From assembly GCF_003072645.1 (NCBI RefSeq), contig NZ_CP028897.1, forward strand, positions 1,253,658-1,317,657: a stretch of DNA of 64,000 bases. Direction: 5' to 3'. How positions within the stretch are numbered: the first letter of the stretch is position 1; every line of letters starts with the position of its first letter. Below are positions 26,220-35,581 of this stretch, one piece after another. Under the pieces are notes generated by a model. That model saw only the letters and a program-made list of their open reading frames with translations, was not told where the DNA came from and searched no databases. The translations under genes and the position numbers were made by a program. The stretch is from Dongshaea marina (GTDB taxonomy: Bacteria; Pseudomonadota; Gammaproteobacteria; Enterobacterales; Aeromonadaceae).

Positions 26220-27676
26220 GTGACACAATTGAGCGAACTTTCCCCTAAGCTAATCTGGACCTTCTTCGACAAGATCTGTTCTCTGCCTCACCCCTCAAAG
26301 CATGAAGAGCCTCTGCGTGGCTGGATCATGGAGTGGGCCCGCGAGCAGGGGCTGGATATCAGCACTGATGGCGTGGGTAACCTTATTATTCGCAAGCCGG
26401 CGACCGCGGGTATGGAGGATCGTAAAGGGGTGATCCTGCAGGCTCATATCGATATGGTCCCTCAGGCCAATGCAGATACCCAGCATGACTTCACTAAGGA
26501 CCCGATTAAGGCCTATATCGACGGTGATTGGGTGACTGCCGATGGCACCACACTGGGAGCAGATAATGGGGTTGGGATGGCAGCCTGTCTGGCGGTCCTG
26601 GCGGACAAAGAGATCAAGCATGGTCCCCTTGAGGTCCTGTTGACCATGGACGAAGAGGCTGGGATGACCGGGGCCTTTGGTCTGGAGCCCGGAGCCTTGC
26701 AGGGTGAAATTCTTCTTAATACAGACTCAGAAGAGGATGGTGAAGTCTATATGGGCTGCGCCGGAGGAATCGATGCCAATATCTATTTTGATTACAGTGC
26801 CGAGCCGACATCGGCTGGCGATAAAGCGTATCGGCTGAGCATTAAGGGCCTCAAAGGGGGACACTCGGGGGAGACGTTCACCTCGAGCTGGGTAACGCCA
26901 ATAAACTGATGACTCGCCTGTTGAGCCGGGCTGCATCGGCAACGGGTCTGAGGGTTGCTGAGCTATCCGGTGGAACACTGCGTAATGCGATCCCGCGGGA
27001 AGCCGAGGCCATGGTGGTGGTGGCACAGAAGGATGTGGCCGCTCTCAATGCCACAATTGATGAGCTGGGCGCGGTTTTCCATGCGGAGCTCGGTGGCATT
27101 GAGCCCGACCTTAAGCTGCAAATCAGCGAAGAAGCACTGCCTGCCCAGGTGATGGATCTTCCGACTCAGCAAAAGCTATTGATGGCTCTGTCTGGCTGCC
27201 CGAACGGCGTGATTCGGATGAGCCGTGAGATTGAGGGTGTGGTTGAGAGCTCGACCAACCTTGGAGTGATCCGTAGCGAAAATGGTCAGGTCTATATCCA
27301 GTGCCTGATCCGCTCTCTTATCGACTCGGGTCGTGATTATGTTGAGCAGATGACCCGCAGTATCTTTGAACTTGCCGGGGCACGCTGTGAATTCACCGGA
27401 GCCTATCCTGGGTGGGCGCCGAACAATGATTCAGCAATCATGCAGACGGTGCGGGATTGTCATGAGGAGCTGTTTGGTACGCGTCCCAACATCATGGTGA
27501 TCCATGCTGGTCTTGAGTGTGGTCTGTTTAAAAATGCCTATCCAAACTGGGATATGGTCTCTTTCGGACCAACGATTCGTGGGGCACACTCACCGGACGA
27601 GCGGGTACACATCGAGTCGGTTGGCCGCTTCTGGACTCTGTTACTCAAAGTCCTTGAGCAGATCCCGGTAAAATAA
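26220..27676 (+). CDS. pepD: Cytosol nonspecific dipeptidase (aminoacyl-histidine dipeptidase), frameshifted
   Basis: M20-family metallopeptidase cleaving dipeptides such as carnosine-type and many others. Metal and catalytic motifs are present: LQAHIDMVPQ, LGADNGVGMAACLA, MDEEAGMTGAFGL, and a late His in ESVGRFW. The frame breaks at the G-run 26867-26871 in KGGHSG; one extra G continues it as GDVHLELGNANKLMTRLL and yields 485 residues, exactly the E. coli length. Start is GTG 26220, with TTAGGAG before it. An assembly error is the likely cause. It probably works downstream of peptide uptake. Confidence 0.9.
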
Positions 27677-27702
27677 TCATTCTTGCGGGTGAGCAATAAA
27701 CC

Positions 27703-27727
27703 AACGGGAGCATTTGCTCCCGTTTTG
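27703..27727 (+). terminator. Terminator of pepD
   Basis: AACGGGAGC / GCTCCCGTT stem, ATTT loop, TTTG tail. A second hairpin of C/G runs at 27734-27759 lies next to it, before the convergent chemoreceptor gene. Confidence 0.8.
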
Positions 27728-27773
27728 TTGTCACCCCCCACCGCCTAAGGTGAGGGGGGTCAGGCTCAGCAGC

Positions 27774-29912
27774 CTATACCTTGAACTGGGCCATCAGTTG
27801 CTGCAGGCGATCGGCCAACTGGGTCAGTTTCTCACCTATCTCGGTGGAGCTGGCGGTTTCTCCCAGGATTGATTCGCTGATGTCACGGATGTTGGCGACA
27901 TTGCGATTGACCTTATCTACCACTATGCTCTGCTCTTCAGAGGCCTTGGCTATCTGATCATTCATGTCATGGATGGTGCCAACGGCATAGATGATCTTCT
28001 CAAGGGATTTGACCGCTTCCCTGACATGCTCTGCGGTTTCGCCCACCTGATCATTACTGCGGTTGATAGCGGAAACCACCCCTGAAGTTCCGGACTGGAG
28101 CTTTTCTATCAGCTCACGGATCTGAATAATCGAATCCTGCGTCCGATGGGCCAGGTTGCGGACCTCATCGGCCACCACGGAAAATCCCCGGCCATGCTCC
28201 CCGGCCCGGGCGGCCTCGATGGAGGCGTTGAGTGCCAGCAGGTTGGTCTGTTCGGCGATTGATTGGATCACCTCAAGAATCGAGTTGATATTACCGCTAT
28301 CCTCTTCGAGTCTCTGAACCACGGGAACGGCCCCGGTCAGGTGTTCAACCAGCAGGTTCATCGAAGTCTGAGAGGCTTCGGCAATCGACTTACCGCCCTG
28401 AGCGGCGAGATCGGCGCTTTCGGCGGCCTCAACGGCCCTGGCTGCGTTCTCAACGACCTCCTTGGCGGAGTAGCTCATCTCTTCTGAGGCGGTTGCGACC
28501 AGGTCAACCTCCTGAAACTGGGTATCCATTCCCTGACTGGTATTTTGGGCGATCTGCACTGCGTTATTGGCGGTCTCCCGGGTGGTATCTACTGAGTCAA
28601 TCACTTCGCTAATGGTTCCCCTGAGCTTTTCGAGGAAGCTATTGAACCAGTGGGCGAGGTGCCCCACCTCATCGCGCTGCTGGATCACTATGCTCTGGGT
28701 CAGATCCCCTTCACCTTTGGCGATATCCTTGAGGCGTTCTGCGACCTGGCGGATCGGGGTGACGATACGGCGCGCGACTAAACCAATCACACTAAGACCC
28801 AGCAGGGTGACCAAGATACTGACCAGGAGCTGAGTCCACAGGTTCTGTTGCTGCTGTTTTAACATGATCTGTTCAAGTTCACTGGCAGACTTGAGGATCT
28901 GGGCTTTAGGTACCTGGAGCAGGGCACTCCAGTGAGCGGTGTTGGGCCCGAAATTGATGGGAGTGTAGACCTGCAGCATCTGCTGGTGCCACCCGGACTT
29001 TGGACTATCCTGGCTTTGCCAGCGGCTAAACTCATCCCCGAGCTCGGCGGAGAATTCACTGAAAGGTTGACCGATACGTTCACTCTGCCCATCCCAGGCT
29101 GCGACGATCCCCTTATGGCTGAACAGTATCACCTGGCCCTGTCCGGAAAAGAGTTGCTGATCGGCTTTATCGATAAATTGCTGGAGTGTCGCCAGGGCGA
29201 TGTCGACTCCAAGCATGCCGATAACTTCTCCCTGTTCGATGAGGGGCAGGGTGATGGAGGTCATCAGCAGCTCCTGATCGCCCACATCATCCAGATAGGG
29301 TTCAAGAATACAGACCCCTCTTTTATCGATGGCACACTGATACCAGGCATTTGCGGGAATGCCGTTTTCATCGAGCTCGGTATCACTGAGATCTTCTTCA
29401 ACCAGGACCTCTGAAACTATGCCCTCGGCGGGATCCCGTGCCCAGTAGACGGCAAAGCGTCCCTGTTCATTGGAGCCCAGCTCTTCTTTATCAACAAAGG
29501 AGTGATCATCTTTATCCAGAGCATTGGGGAGAAAGGCGACATAGATCCCAAGCAGGTTCTGGTATTGGGTTATAGACTGTTCGAGCAGTTCATTGACTGA
29601 TATCCGGAGCAACTGGTTATCCAGGTAGTGCTGTTCCGCCTGAGACTTGAGAAACAACACATCCTGAGCGATGACTTCGGCCCGGTAGCGTGCCTCATCA
29701 AAATAGCGCAGCACCTGGGAGGCTTCACTTCTGGCCTGAGCCTGGATCTGCAGTGTTGCTGAGCGCTCCAGGTCCGCGACAGAGCGCTGGTAGACCAGCT
29801 TTTGCATTTTATCTGTGGTGAAAATGGAGTAGCCGACCAGAACGATGGCGGTGATGATGAGACACAGGCCTGCAAAGGTGATGATCTTCCATTGAATCGA
29901 TAGTGATCGCAT
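27774..29912 (-). CDS. Methyl-accepting chemotaxis protein with large (dCache-type) periplasmic domain
   Basis: About 712 residues. TM1 at about 8-28, a periplasmic region of about 330 residues with Cache-like blocks (LGIYVAFLPNALDKDDHSF, WYQCAIDKRGVCILEPYLDD, MLGVDIALATLQQ), TM2 near 360-380, HAMP, and the signalling hairpin with [20 protein letters not shown]. It ends AQFKV with no CheR pentapeptide. dCache receptors usually sense amino acids or organic acids. ATG 29912 starts right before TM1 with GGAAGG upstream; the upstream extension to 29978 is less likely. Convergent with pepD. Confidence 0.9.
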   Translation of the reverse strand: MRSLSIQWKIITFAGLCLIITAIVLVGYSIFTTDKMQKLVYQRSVADLERSATLQIQAQARSEASQVLRYFDEARYRAEVIAQDVLFLKSQAEQHYLDNQLLRISVNELLEQSITQYQNLLGIYVAFLPNALDKDDHSFVDKEELGSNEQGRFAVYWARDPAEGIVSEVLVEEDLSDTELDENGIPANAWYQCAIDKRGVCILEPYLDDVGDQELLMTSITLPLIEQGEVIGMLGVDIALATLQQFIDKADQQLFSGQGQVILFSHKGIVAAWDGQSERIGQPFSEFSAELGDEFSRWQSQDSPKSGWHQQMLQVYTPINFGPNTAHWSALLQVPKAQILKSASELEQIMLKQQQQNLWTQLLVSILVTLLGLSVIGLVARRIVTPIRQVAERLKDIAKGEGDLTQSIVIQQRDEVGHLAHWFNSFLEKLRGTISEVIDSVDTTRETANNAVQIAQNTSQGMDTQFQEVDLVATASEEMSYSAKEVVENAARAVEAAESADLAAQGGKSIAEASQTSMNLLVEHLTGAVPVVQRLEEDSGNINSILEVIQSIAEQTNLLALNASIEAARAGEHGRGFSVVADEVRNLAHRTQDSIIQIRELIEKLQSGTSGVVSAINRSNDQVGETAEHVREAVKSLEKIIYAVGTIHDMNDQIAKASEEQSIVVDKVNRNVANIRDISESILGETASSTEIGEKLTQLADRLQQLMAQFKV

Positions 29913-30488
29913 CTTAACCTTCCTATGGTTACCCTTGTGGATCTTGCCAGGTTCCACCTTGGCCGGATGACTTTCCAAGCTGCTGATAACTCAAAGTATA
30001 AACAGCTTTGGTAAGCTTGCACCGGCCTGTGGGAAGTGTGAGACTCAAGATGGGTCTTGCCGCTTTTTTGTTCACATCTGTGCAACTGTCAAGTCATCAT
30101 TCGAGCGATACACAACAGAGATCACAATCTCTACAATAGACGCAGTTTTAAAAGAGGTCGGTTATAACCCCGATATTTATTCCGGTTTATTCTCAGCGCT
30201 TTATTTCGTGATTTTAATGTCACCTGCGGCTAACTGTTAAATCGCTACTTCTCTTTTTATATTGCTAGTTTGTATTTCTTCAGACCGACTTACTATTGTT
30301 CGCTGAAGATCTATATAGGTGTGTTGTTATTTCGATGAAATACTTGAGACATGCTTCTATTGTTTCCAAAATGGAAAAATAGAAATTCCATTTCTCTCAT
30401 TTATCATTTGTTGCCTCAAGGTTTAAGATAGCATCAGCCCTTTGAAACGCTTTTTATTTTTAATTTTCTCTTTATTACAGGAGGGTTT
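29913..30488. other. AT-rich cfa upstream region
   Basis: 576 bases between divergent chemoreceptor and cfa genes, strongly AT-rich near cfa. No coding frame recognised. It should contain the cfa promoters (sigma-70 and, by analogy with E. coli, sigma-S) and a long 5' UTR that small RNAs could target. Immediately before cfa is CAGGAGGG, a strong ribosome binding site. Confidence 0.45.
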
Positions 30489-31709
30489 ATGTCAGTTCTC
30501 GAATCCGAATATCAGTCAGCCTTAGATTCATCGGTATCTCTGACGTCTCCACAAGCTTCAAATGTTGTTACCTCGGGCATGGTTCAGCCGGTACAGGATA
30601 ACTGGACCAGAATGGCAACTGAGCTCCTGGCTAAGGCCGATATTCAGATCAATGGTACTCGCCCATGGGATATCATTGTTAAAGATCAACGCTTAATGAA
30701 GCGTGTATTTCAGGAAGGCTCTCTGGGATTGGGTGAGAGTTATATGGATGGCTGGTGGGATTGCCGGGATCTTTCACAATTCTTTACCCGTGTATTAACT
30801 CATGACTTAGATAATCAATTGCCAAATCACTTTAGGGATATAATGCGTGTTGCCGCGGCTCGCTGTTTTAATATGCAAACTAAAAAGCGAGCCTGGATTG
30901 TTGGTGAAGAGCATTATGATATCGGAAACGATCTATTTGAAATGATGCTTGATCCTTATATGCAATATTCCTGTGGGTATTGGAAAACAGCTGAAGATCT
31001 TCAGCAGGCTCAACAAAATAAATTGCGTCTTATCTGTGAAAAGCTTCAGCTTAAGCCGGGAATGCGTCTTTTGGATATCGGCTGTGGTTGGGGTGGGTTG
31101 TCTGAGTTTGCCGCACGTCATTATGGTGCCTCTGTGGTTGGGGTTACCATCTCTAAAGAGCAGCAAAAACTGGCACAACAGCGTTGTGAGGGGCTGGATG
31201 TTGAGATCCGCCTGTGTGATTACCGTGATTTGAACGAGACCTTTGATCGGATCGCATCGGTCGGCATGTTTGAGCATGTGGGCCCTAAGAACTATGCGAC
31301 CTATTTTGAGGTGGCTTCGCGTAATCTGCGTCCGGATGGATTGTTCCTGCTGCATACCATAGGTTCAAATCGGACCGGAATGAACTGTGATGCCTGGATT
31401 GATAAATATATCTTCCCCAATGGTGTGTTGCCTTCGGTGAAGCAGATAGCTCAGGCTTCAGAGGAACACTTTGTGATGGAGGACTGGCATAACTTCGGCC
31501 CTGACTATGATCGTACCCTGATGGCCTGGGGTAAGCGCTTTGAAGCGGCCTGGCCATCACTGCCATCTCACTATACCGAACGTTTTTACCGGATGTTCCG
31601 TTACTACCTGTATGCCTGTGCCGGAGCTTTTCGCTCGCGCAATATCCAGCTGTGGCAGGTCCTGCTGAGCCCGAAAGGGGTTGTGGGTGGAATTCGCGTT
31701 CCCCGCTAA
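30489..31709 (+). CDS. cfa: Cyclopropane-fatty-acyl-phospholipid synthase
   Basis: A 406-residue SAM-dependent enzyme that methylenates the double bond of phospholipid acyl chains at the inner membrane, typically in stationary phase. The SAM motif LLDIGCGWGGLSEFAARHYG, HYDIGNDLF, YSCGYW and the active-site MFEHVGPKNY are intact. It is about 20 residues longer at the N-terminus than E. coli Cfa (382), with a Ser-rich head before DNWTRMATELLAKADI. Strong ribosome binding site. Followed by a large palindromic terminator. Likely RpoS-dependent, consistent with crl in the same region. Confidence 0.95.
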   Translation: MSVLESEYQSALDSSVSLTSPQASNVVTSGMVQPVQDNWTRMATELLAKADIQINGTRPWDIIVKDQRLMKRVFQEGSLGLGESYMDGWWDCRDLSQFFTRVLTHDLDNQLPNHFRDIMRVAAARCFNMQTKKRAWIVGEEHYDIGNDLFEMMLDPYMQYSCGYWKTAEDLQQAQQNKLRLICEKLQLKPGMRLLDIGCGWGGLSEFAARHYGASVVGVTISKEQQKLAQQRCEGLDVEIRLCDYRDLNETFDRIASVGMFEHVGPKNYATYFEVASRNLRPDGLFLLHTIGSNRTGMNCDAWIDKYIFPNGVLPSVKQIAQASEEHFVMEDWHNFGPDYDRTLMAWGKRFEAAWPSLPSHYTERFYRMFRYYLYACAGAFRSRNIQLWQVLLSPKGVVGGIRVPR

Positions 31710-31726
31710 TATGGTGTCACTAAGCC

Positions 31727-31770
31727 GACCCACAAAAAAAGCTGCATTATGCAGCTTTTTTTTGTGGGTC
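31727..31770. terminator. Palindromic bidirectional terminator after cfa
   Basis: A 44-base near-perfect palindrome: GACCCAC, A run, GCTGCAT, then ATGCAGC, T run, GTGGGTC. The A/T runs pair with each other, so the stem can extend to 21 bp. 31771-32007 shows no gene. Confidence 0.85.
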
Positions 31771-32007
31771 TAACGGATAACCATGGGATTCAATAGTTGA
31801 TTTTATATTGCTACAGCTGCCGGGCTGCTCCCGCAGACACGCGATAAATCCCTCCATGGAGGCTCCGCTGCGTCGTCCCTGACGCAGAGGGTCTGCTTGA
31901 GTACAGCCTGACAGCTGTTATATGAGCTCCACTTATTAGCTCTTTTTGTAAGCATTAAGTTGGTAGCCATGACTTTACATCTTATTAGGCCTGGCTGGAA
32001 AAACGCT

Positions 32008-34053
32008 TTAGCGGTATAGCTCACCCATCATCTGTTGGTACTGCTCAAAGTTAAGCTGCTGCTCGGCATCTGAGAGTGCTTTATCCGGATCAGGATGTAC
32101 CTCGACTATGATGCCGTGAGCGCCGACCGCCTTGGCGGCCTTGGCCATTGGCAATACCAGATCGCGTTTACCGACGGCATGACTGGGATCTATGATGATC
32201 GGCAGGTGGGTCATCTGCTTGAGCAGGGGCACGGCACTGAGATCCAGGGTGTTGCGCGTTGCGGTCTCAAAGGTGCGGATCCCCCGCTCACACAGCATCA
32301 CCTGTTGATTTCCATGGGCCAGGATATACTCGGCTGCTCCCAGCAGCTCATCCAGGGATGACATCAGGCCGCGCTTGAGCAGAATCGGGCGGGTAGTTTT
32401 CCCCACCTCCTTGAGCAGGGCGAAATTCTGCATATTGCGGGCTCCGATCTGCAGAACATCCGCCTGCAGGGCCACCTTGTGAACATCCTCGCGGTCCATC
32501 ACCTCAGTGATAATAGGGAGCCGGGCACTTTGGCCGGCTTGCTGCATATAATCCAGTCCCTGGTAGCCGAGTCCCTGGAAGCTGTAGGGGTTGGTGCGGG
32601 GCTTGAAGCAACCGCCACGCAGCATATGCCCTCCGAACTCCTTGACGATAAGTGCTGTCTCATGGATCTGCTCGCAGGACTCCACGGAGCAGGGGCCGGC
32701 CATGGTGATGAACTGATCGCCTCCGATCTCAAGTTGGCCGATCTGGATCCGGGTATCCTGCGCCTTATGTTCCCGACTGACCAGAGGTGGCTTTTTGGTA
32801 CTCTTGTTCGCCGAAGTTTTGGCCGGTGCCTGTGCCGGTTTACTCTCCGCTGCCGGCTGGGCCGCGATCTTTGGCTCAGCCTGGGGCTGTAGTGCTTCAG
32901 TGGGGAGCTCAGTAGGCTGGATCGTCTCACTTGGGTAGCAGCCTAACACCTTGATGTGTCGGGTGACCCGGGTCAGCTCATTGAGGGCTTGCTGCATTGG
33001 CTCACTCTGCAGATGAGACTCAACATCGATGTAGAATAGCTCCTCCCAGGGACTGGTCGGAACGGGGCGAGACTCCAGCTTACTCATGTTGATGTTGTGC
33101 TCTCTTAAGATCAGCAGAACTTCAGCCAGGGATCCTGCTTTTTGCCCGGTCGAGAGCACCAGGGTGCATTTGGCCGGGATCTGGGAGGAAACCTCAACAG
33201 GCTTGCGTGAGGTGATGATGAAGCGGGTATAGTTTTCACTGTGATTGGCAATCTGCTGATGGAGATTTTTCAGCTGATAGATATCTGCCCCATCGGCGTT
33301 ACCGATAGCTGCGACGTCAGGGCGGTTCATCTCTTGCACCTTTTGCATCGCCGCAGAGGTACTGTCACAGTACTCAAGTCGGATCTGTGGATAGTTAGCG
33401 AAGAAATCTGAGCACTGTTGAATCGCCTGGGGATGACTATAGACAGTGGTCAATTTGTTGAGCTCGGCGCCTTCAGGGGCCAGCAGGCAGTGCTCAATCG
33501 GCAGGCTTAGCTCTCCAATGATCGAGAGCTGTGTATGCTGCATCAGATCATAGACTTCATTGATTGATCCCGAGCAGGTATTTTCGATGGGGAGGATCCC
33601 ATATTCGGCCTGGCCGTTTTCGACGGCACGGATCACATCGGCAAAGGTACGACAGCAGCACTCGACCAGTTGTTGTTCATTTCGAGCCAGGTGACGGCGG
33701 GCGGCAAGATGCGAGTAAGAGCCTTTGTCCCCGAGGAATGCGATGGTGGCACTTGGAAGCTTGAGCTCGGGGTTTTGAATGTTCTGGATATAGGCATGCT
33801 GGGCCAGAACCGAGTTTTCCATGATGAGCTGGTAGAGGCGGCTGATATAGTGAGCTTCCAGTCCCTGCTCCCTGGCCTGGTGTACCAGTGAGGTGAGTAT
33901 CGAACGCTCACGCTCGCTATCACGAACCGGTTTGGGTACTTTGAGCTTATTCTTAGCAACGTCCAGACTAAGCTGTTTGCGCTTAGAGAGGATTGAGAGT
34001 AGCTCGTGATCCAGTTGGTTTATCTCTTGTCGTATTGTGTCTAATTCACTCAT
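32008..34053 (-). CDS. pheA: Fused chorismate mutase-prephenate dehydratase-ACT-DAHP synthase (PheA with C-terminal DAHP synthase)
   Basis: A 681-residue fusion. Residues 1-90 are AroQ chorismate mutase; 103-283 prephenate dehydratase ([13 protein letters not shown], catalytic NYTRF); 297-375 ACT domain with the Phe-binding ESRP at 327-330. Ordinary PheA ends shortly after VLGCYPSE, but here a Pro/Ala/Lys/Gln-rich linker (about 376-433) leads into a type I-beta DAHP synthase (434-681): AGPCSVES at 452, [11 protein letters not shown] at 484, GARNMQNF at 537, [15 protein letters not shown] at 622 and [10 protein letters not shown]. No start codon precedes the synthase domain that would give an intact separate protein. 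It would join shikimate entry to the Phe branch under one ACT sensor. AGGCGG precedes the ATG. Controlled by the pheL attenuator upstream. Confidence 0.93.
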   Translation of the reverse strand: MSELDTIRQEINQLDHELLSILSKRKQLSLDVAKNKLKVPKPVRDSERERSILTSLVHQAREQGLEAHYISRLYQLIMENSVLAQHAYIQNIQNPELKLPSATIAFLGDKGSYSHLAARRHLARNEQQLVECCCRTFADVIRAVENGQAEYGILPIENTCSGSINEVYDLMQHTQLSIIGELSLPIEHCLLAPEGAELNKLTTVYSHPQAIQQCSDFFANYPQIRLEYCDSTSAAMQKVQEMNRPDVAAIGNADGADIYQLKNLHQQIANHSENYTRFIITSRKPVEVSSQIPAKCTLVLSTGQKAGSLAEVLLILREHNINMSKLESRPVPTSPWEELFYIDVESHLQSEPMQQALNELTRVTRHIKVLGCYPSETIQPTELPTEALQPQAEPKIAAQPAAESKPAQAPAKTSANKSTKKPPLVSREHKAQDTRIQIGQLEIGGDQFITMAGPCSVESCEQIHETALIVKEFGGHMLRGGCFKPRTNPYSFQGLGYQGLDYMQQAGQSARLPIITEVMDREDVHKVALQADVLQIGARNMQNFALLKEVGKTTRPILLKRGLMSSLDELLGAAEYILAHGNQQVMLCERGIRTFETATRNTLDLSAVPLLKQMTHLPIIIDPSHAVGKRDLVLPMAKAAKAVGAHGIIVEVHPDPDKALSDAEQQLNFEQYQQMMGELYR

Positions 34054-34089
34054 ATTGCCGCCTGTTCGCTGATTTTTTGCTAAAAAAAA

Positions 34090-34110
34090 GGCCTCCCGTT
34101 TGGGAGGCCT
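34090..34110 (-). terminator. pheA attenuator (terminator 3:4) with competing antiterminator
   Basis: On the minus strand GGCCTCCC (34102-34109) pairs with GGGAGGCC (34090-34097), followed by T8. The same GCCTCCC can instead pair with GGGAGGC inside the leader peptide gene (34149-34155), forming an antiterminator. CCACCCC just before that can pair with GGGAGG as the protector hairpin. This is a complete transcription-attenuation device. Confidence 0.9.
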
Positions 34111-34133
34111 GTCAGTTCGTCTTTAGTTTCTCT

Positions 34134-34205
34134 TTACACGACGATTCCGCCTCCCGACTCTGGGGTGGTAAAAAAGAAGCTAAAGAAGAACTGTTGCTGT
34201 TGCAT
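34134..34205 (-). CDS. pheL: Phenylalanine operon leader peptide
   Basis: A 23-codon frame encoding MQQQQFFFSFFFTTPESGGG followed by IVV and TAA. Six Phe codons in seven positions are the control codons, as in E. coli PheL (15 residues, FFFAFFF). It lies 80 bases before pheA with the attenuator hairpin in between. When Phe-tRNA is scarce the ribosome stalls on these codons and frees the antiterminator. The ribosome binding site is weak (AAGTG before ATG). The four Gln at the start and the longer C-terminal tail differ from E. coli. Confidence 0.92.
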   Translation of the reverse strand: MQQQQFFFSFFFTTPESGGGIVV

Positions 34206-34366
34206 CACTTGAAATCTTATACCTAGTTTGGAACTGCTTTTTATCTTTGCCTGAATTGAGCGGCTGTGGCAAGCAATTAATTTAAAAAATTTTTCTGATC
34301 AGAGTAAAGACGAATCGAGTAGGGGGTGGTTGTTTTTTATTAGGGATGGCGGATAAAAATCGGAAC

Positions 34367-34392
34367 AAAAAATGTGCCCCCTTGGGGGCACA
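34367..34392 (-). terminator. Terminator of raiA
   Basis: On the minus strand TGTGCCCCC / GGGGGCACA stem followed by T6, within 35 bases of the raiA stop; it separates raiA from the pheL-pheA unit. Confidence 0.9.
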
Positions 34393-34400
34393 GGATGAGG

Positions 34401-34736
34401 TTACTCCATGATAGCTTCTTTTTGCTCCCGGACCTCTCGGGCCTGATAGTGCTGCGCTCCGGGCTTGTTATTGTGGCGCTTGATCTGACGTGCCAGCTTT
34501 TGGCCGAGAGCTCCGATGGCACCGTAGAGATCCTGTGATGTGGCCTGAGCGAACAGCTTGTTATTTGGCAGCAGCGCCGTGGCCTCAATCGTATAGAGTT
34601 GCCGCTCCTTGCTGATGATGACATGTGGTTTTAGCAAGGCCAGTTGATAGCGACGCAGTTTTTCAAATTGGGCTTCGATCTGTTCACGGATGGCTGGGGT
34701 GACCTCCATCTGCTTGCTGGTGATATCGATTTGCAT
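34401..34736 (-). CDS. raiA: Ribosome-associated inhibitor A / hibernation factor
   Basis: A 111-residue HPF/YfiA-family protein that binds the 30S decoding region and stabilises idle 70S ribosomes in stationary phase. MQIDITSKQMEVTPAIREQIE, the beta-alpha-beta core with VIISKERQLYTIEATALLP and DLYGAIGALGQKLARQIKRHNNK match the family. The C-terminal tail is short like RaiA, not the long type with a dimerisation domain. The order raiA-pheL-pheA is the E. coli order. A CRP-like site sits about 70-85 bases upstream of the start. Confidence 0.93.
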   Translation of the reverse strand: MQIDITSKQMEVTPAIREQIEAQFEKLRRYQLALLKPHVIISKERQLYTIEATALLPNNKLFAQATSQDLYGAIGALGQKLARQIKRHNNKPGAQHYQAREVREQKEAIME

Positions 34737-34803
34737 AACCCCCTCCTAATGATGATTCTGTTTTTTGGAACGCCTTCAGATTACCTGTCTGAGGCAAAAA
34801 AAG

Positions 34804-34819
34804 CGTGATGGAGATCACC
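34804..34819. promoter_or_regulatory. Putative CRP site upstream of raiA
   Basis: CGTGATGGAGATCACC carries the GTGA-N6-TCAC core of a CRP operator. Its centre is about 75 bases before the raiA ATG, a fitting place for activation. CRP control of raiA is known in E. coli, which supports the call. Confidence 0.65.
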
Positions 34820-35581
34820 TTTAGCTGAGCTCAAAACACGGGGCTTTATTTTTTGTGAGCCACCGATAAATCCTACTTTTTTTTCGTAAAAATTGGTTGT
34901 GCTTGGCTGCTGTTCAAGGCATTGTTTAAGAGGGCTGAGCGGATGTGTAGGGCATTGGTAAAGGCCTGATTTTAACCATTAGTTAGTTAATTCTCATTTT
35001 TCCTTTTAAAATCATAGATTTTCCAATCTTTACTCTTCGATGACCGGCTTCGATACACCCGGTTTTATGGTGCAGTTTCAGGGGCTGGGAGACTTATCGA
35101 GCCGCCGAATCTACGAGGTCTTCAGATCGGGCAGGGAGTTCGCCTGGTTTATGCCCGATGGTTATAAATCTCAAATCCAATTTAGTTTCTTTATTGGGCC
35201 TCACTCAGCTCTATCGATGAGGGAAGGGGAGTGGCCTCGAGCTGGCGATGAGCAAAGCGGCCCCAAGCGTTATTTCCGAAAATCCATCAGCAATCAATTT
35301 TCCTGCCGATAAAAGGGGTGAGAGCCAGGTGCGACAACTGCTGACAAGGCATGGTTCCTGCTTTACTAAAACCTCGGAGTCAGGGCGTCAATTTCACAGC
35401 TTTTTATGAAATATTTTGGCAGAAAAACTGTTCTTTCTTCATAGGTAAGTTCAGAGAAAACAACCAGATAGAAGTTGTTATCGGGTAAGCTAGTATTTTT
35501 AGCGGTTTTGCTGTCAAAAAAATTGGATCATTAGGCCTGTATAAAAGACTAAACCTAAAGGGAAGAGGTGGAGGAACGGGT
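34820..35581. other. Intergenic region between raiA and slt
   Basis: About 760 bases between divergent genes. The frame 35040-35312 (90 codons) has no recognisable family, no ribosome binding site and unremarkable composition, so I do not call it a gene. No RNA gene or repeat recognised. GGAAGAGGTGGAGG just before slt supplies its ribosome binding site. Confidence 0.4.

Noticed and set aside
30208-30223. CRP-like GTGA...TCAC upstream of cfa
   Set aside because: Spacing between half-sites is 8 bases instead of 6, so it does not fit the CRP operator.
35040-35312. 90-codon open frame upstream of slt
   Set aside because: No recognisable domain, no ribosome binding site, unremarkable composition; treated as chance.
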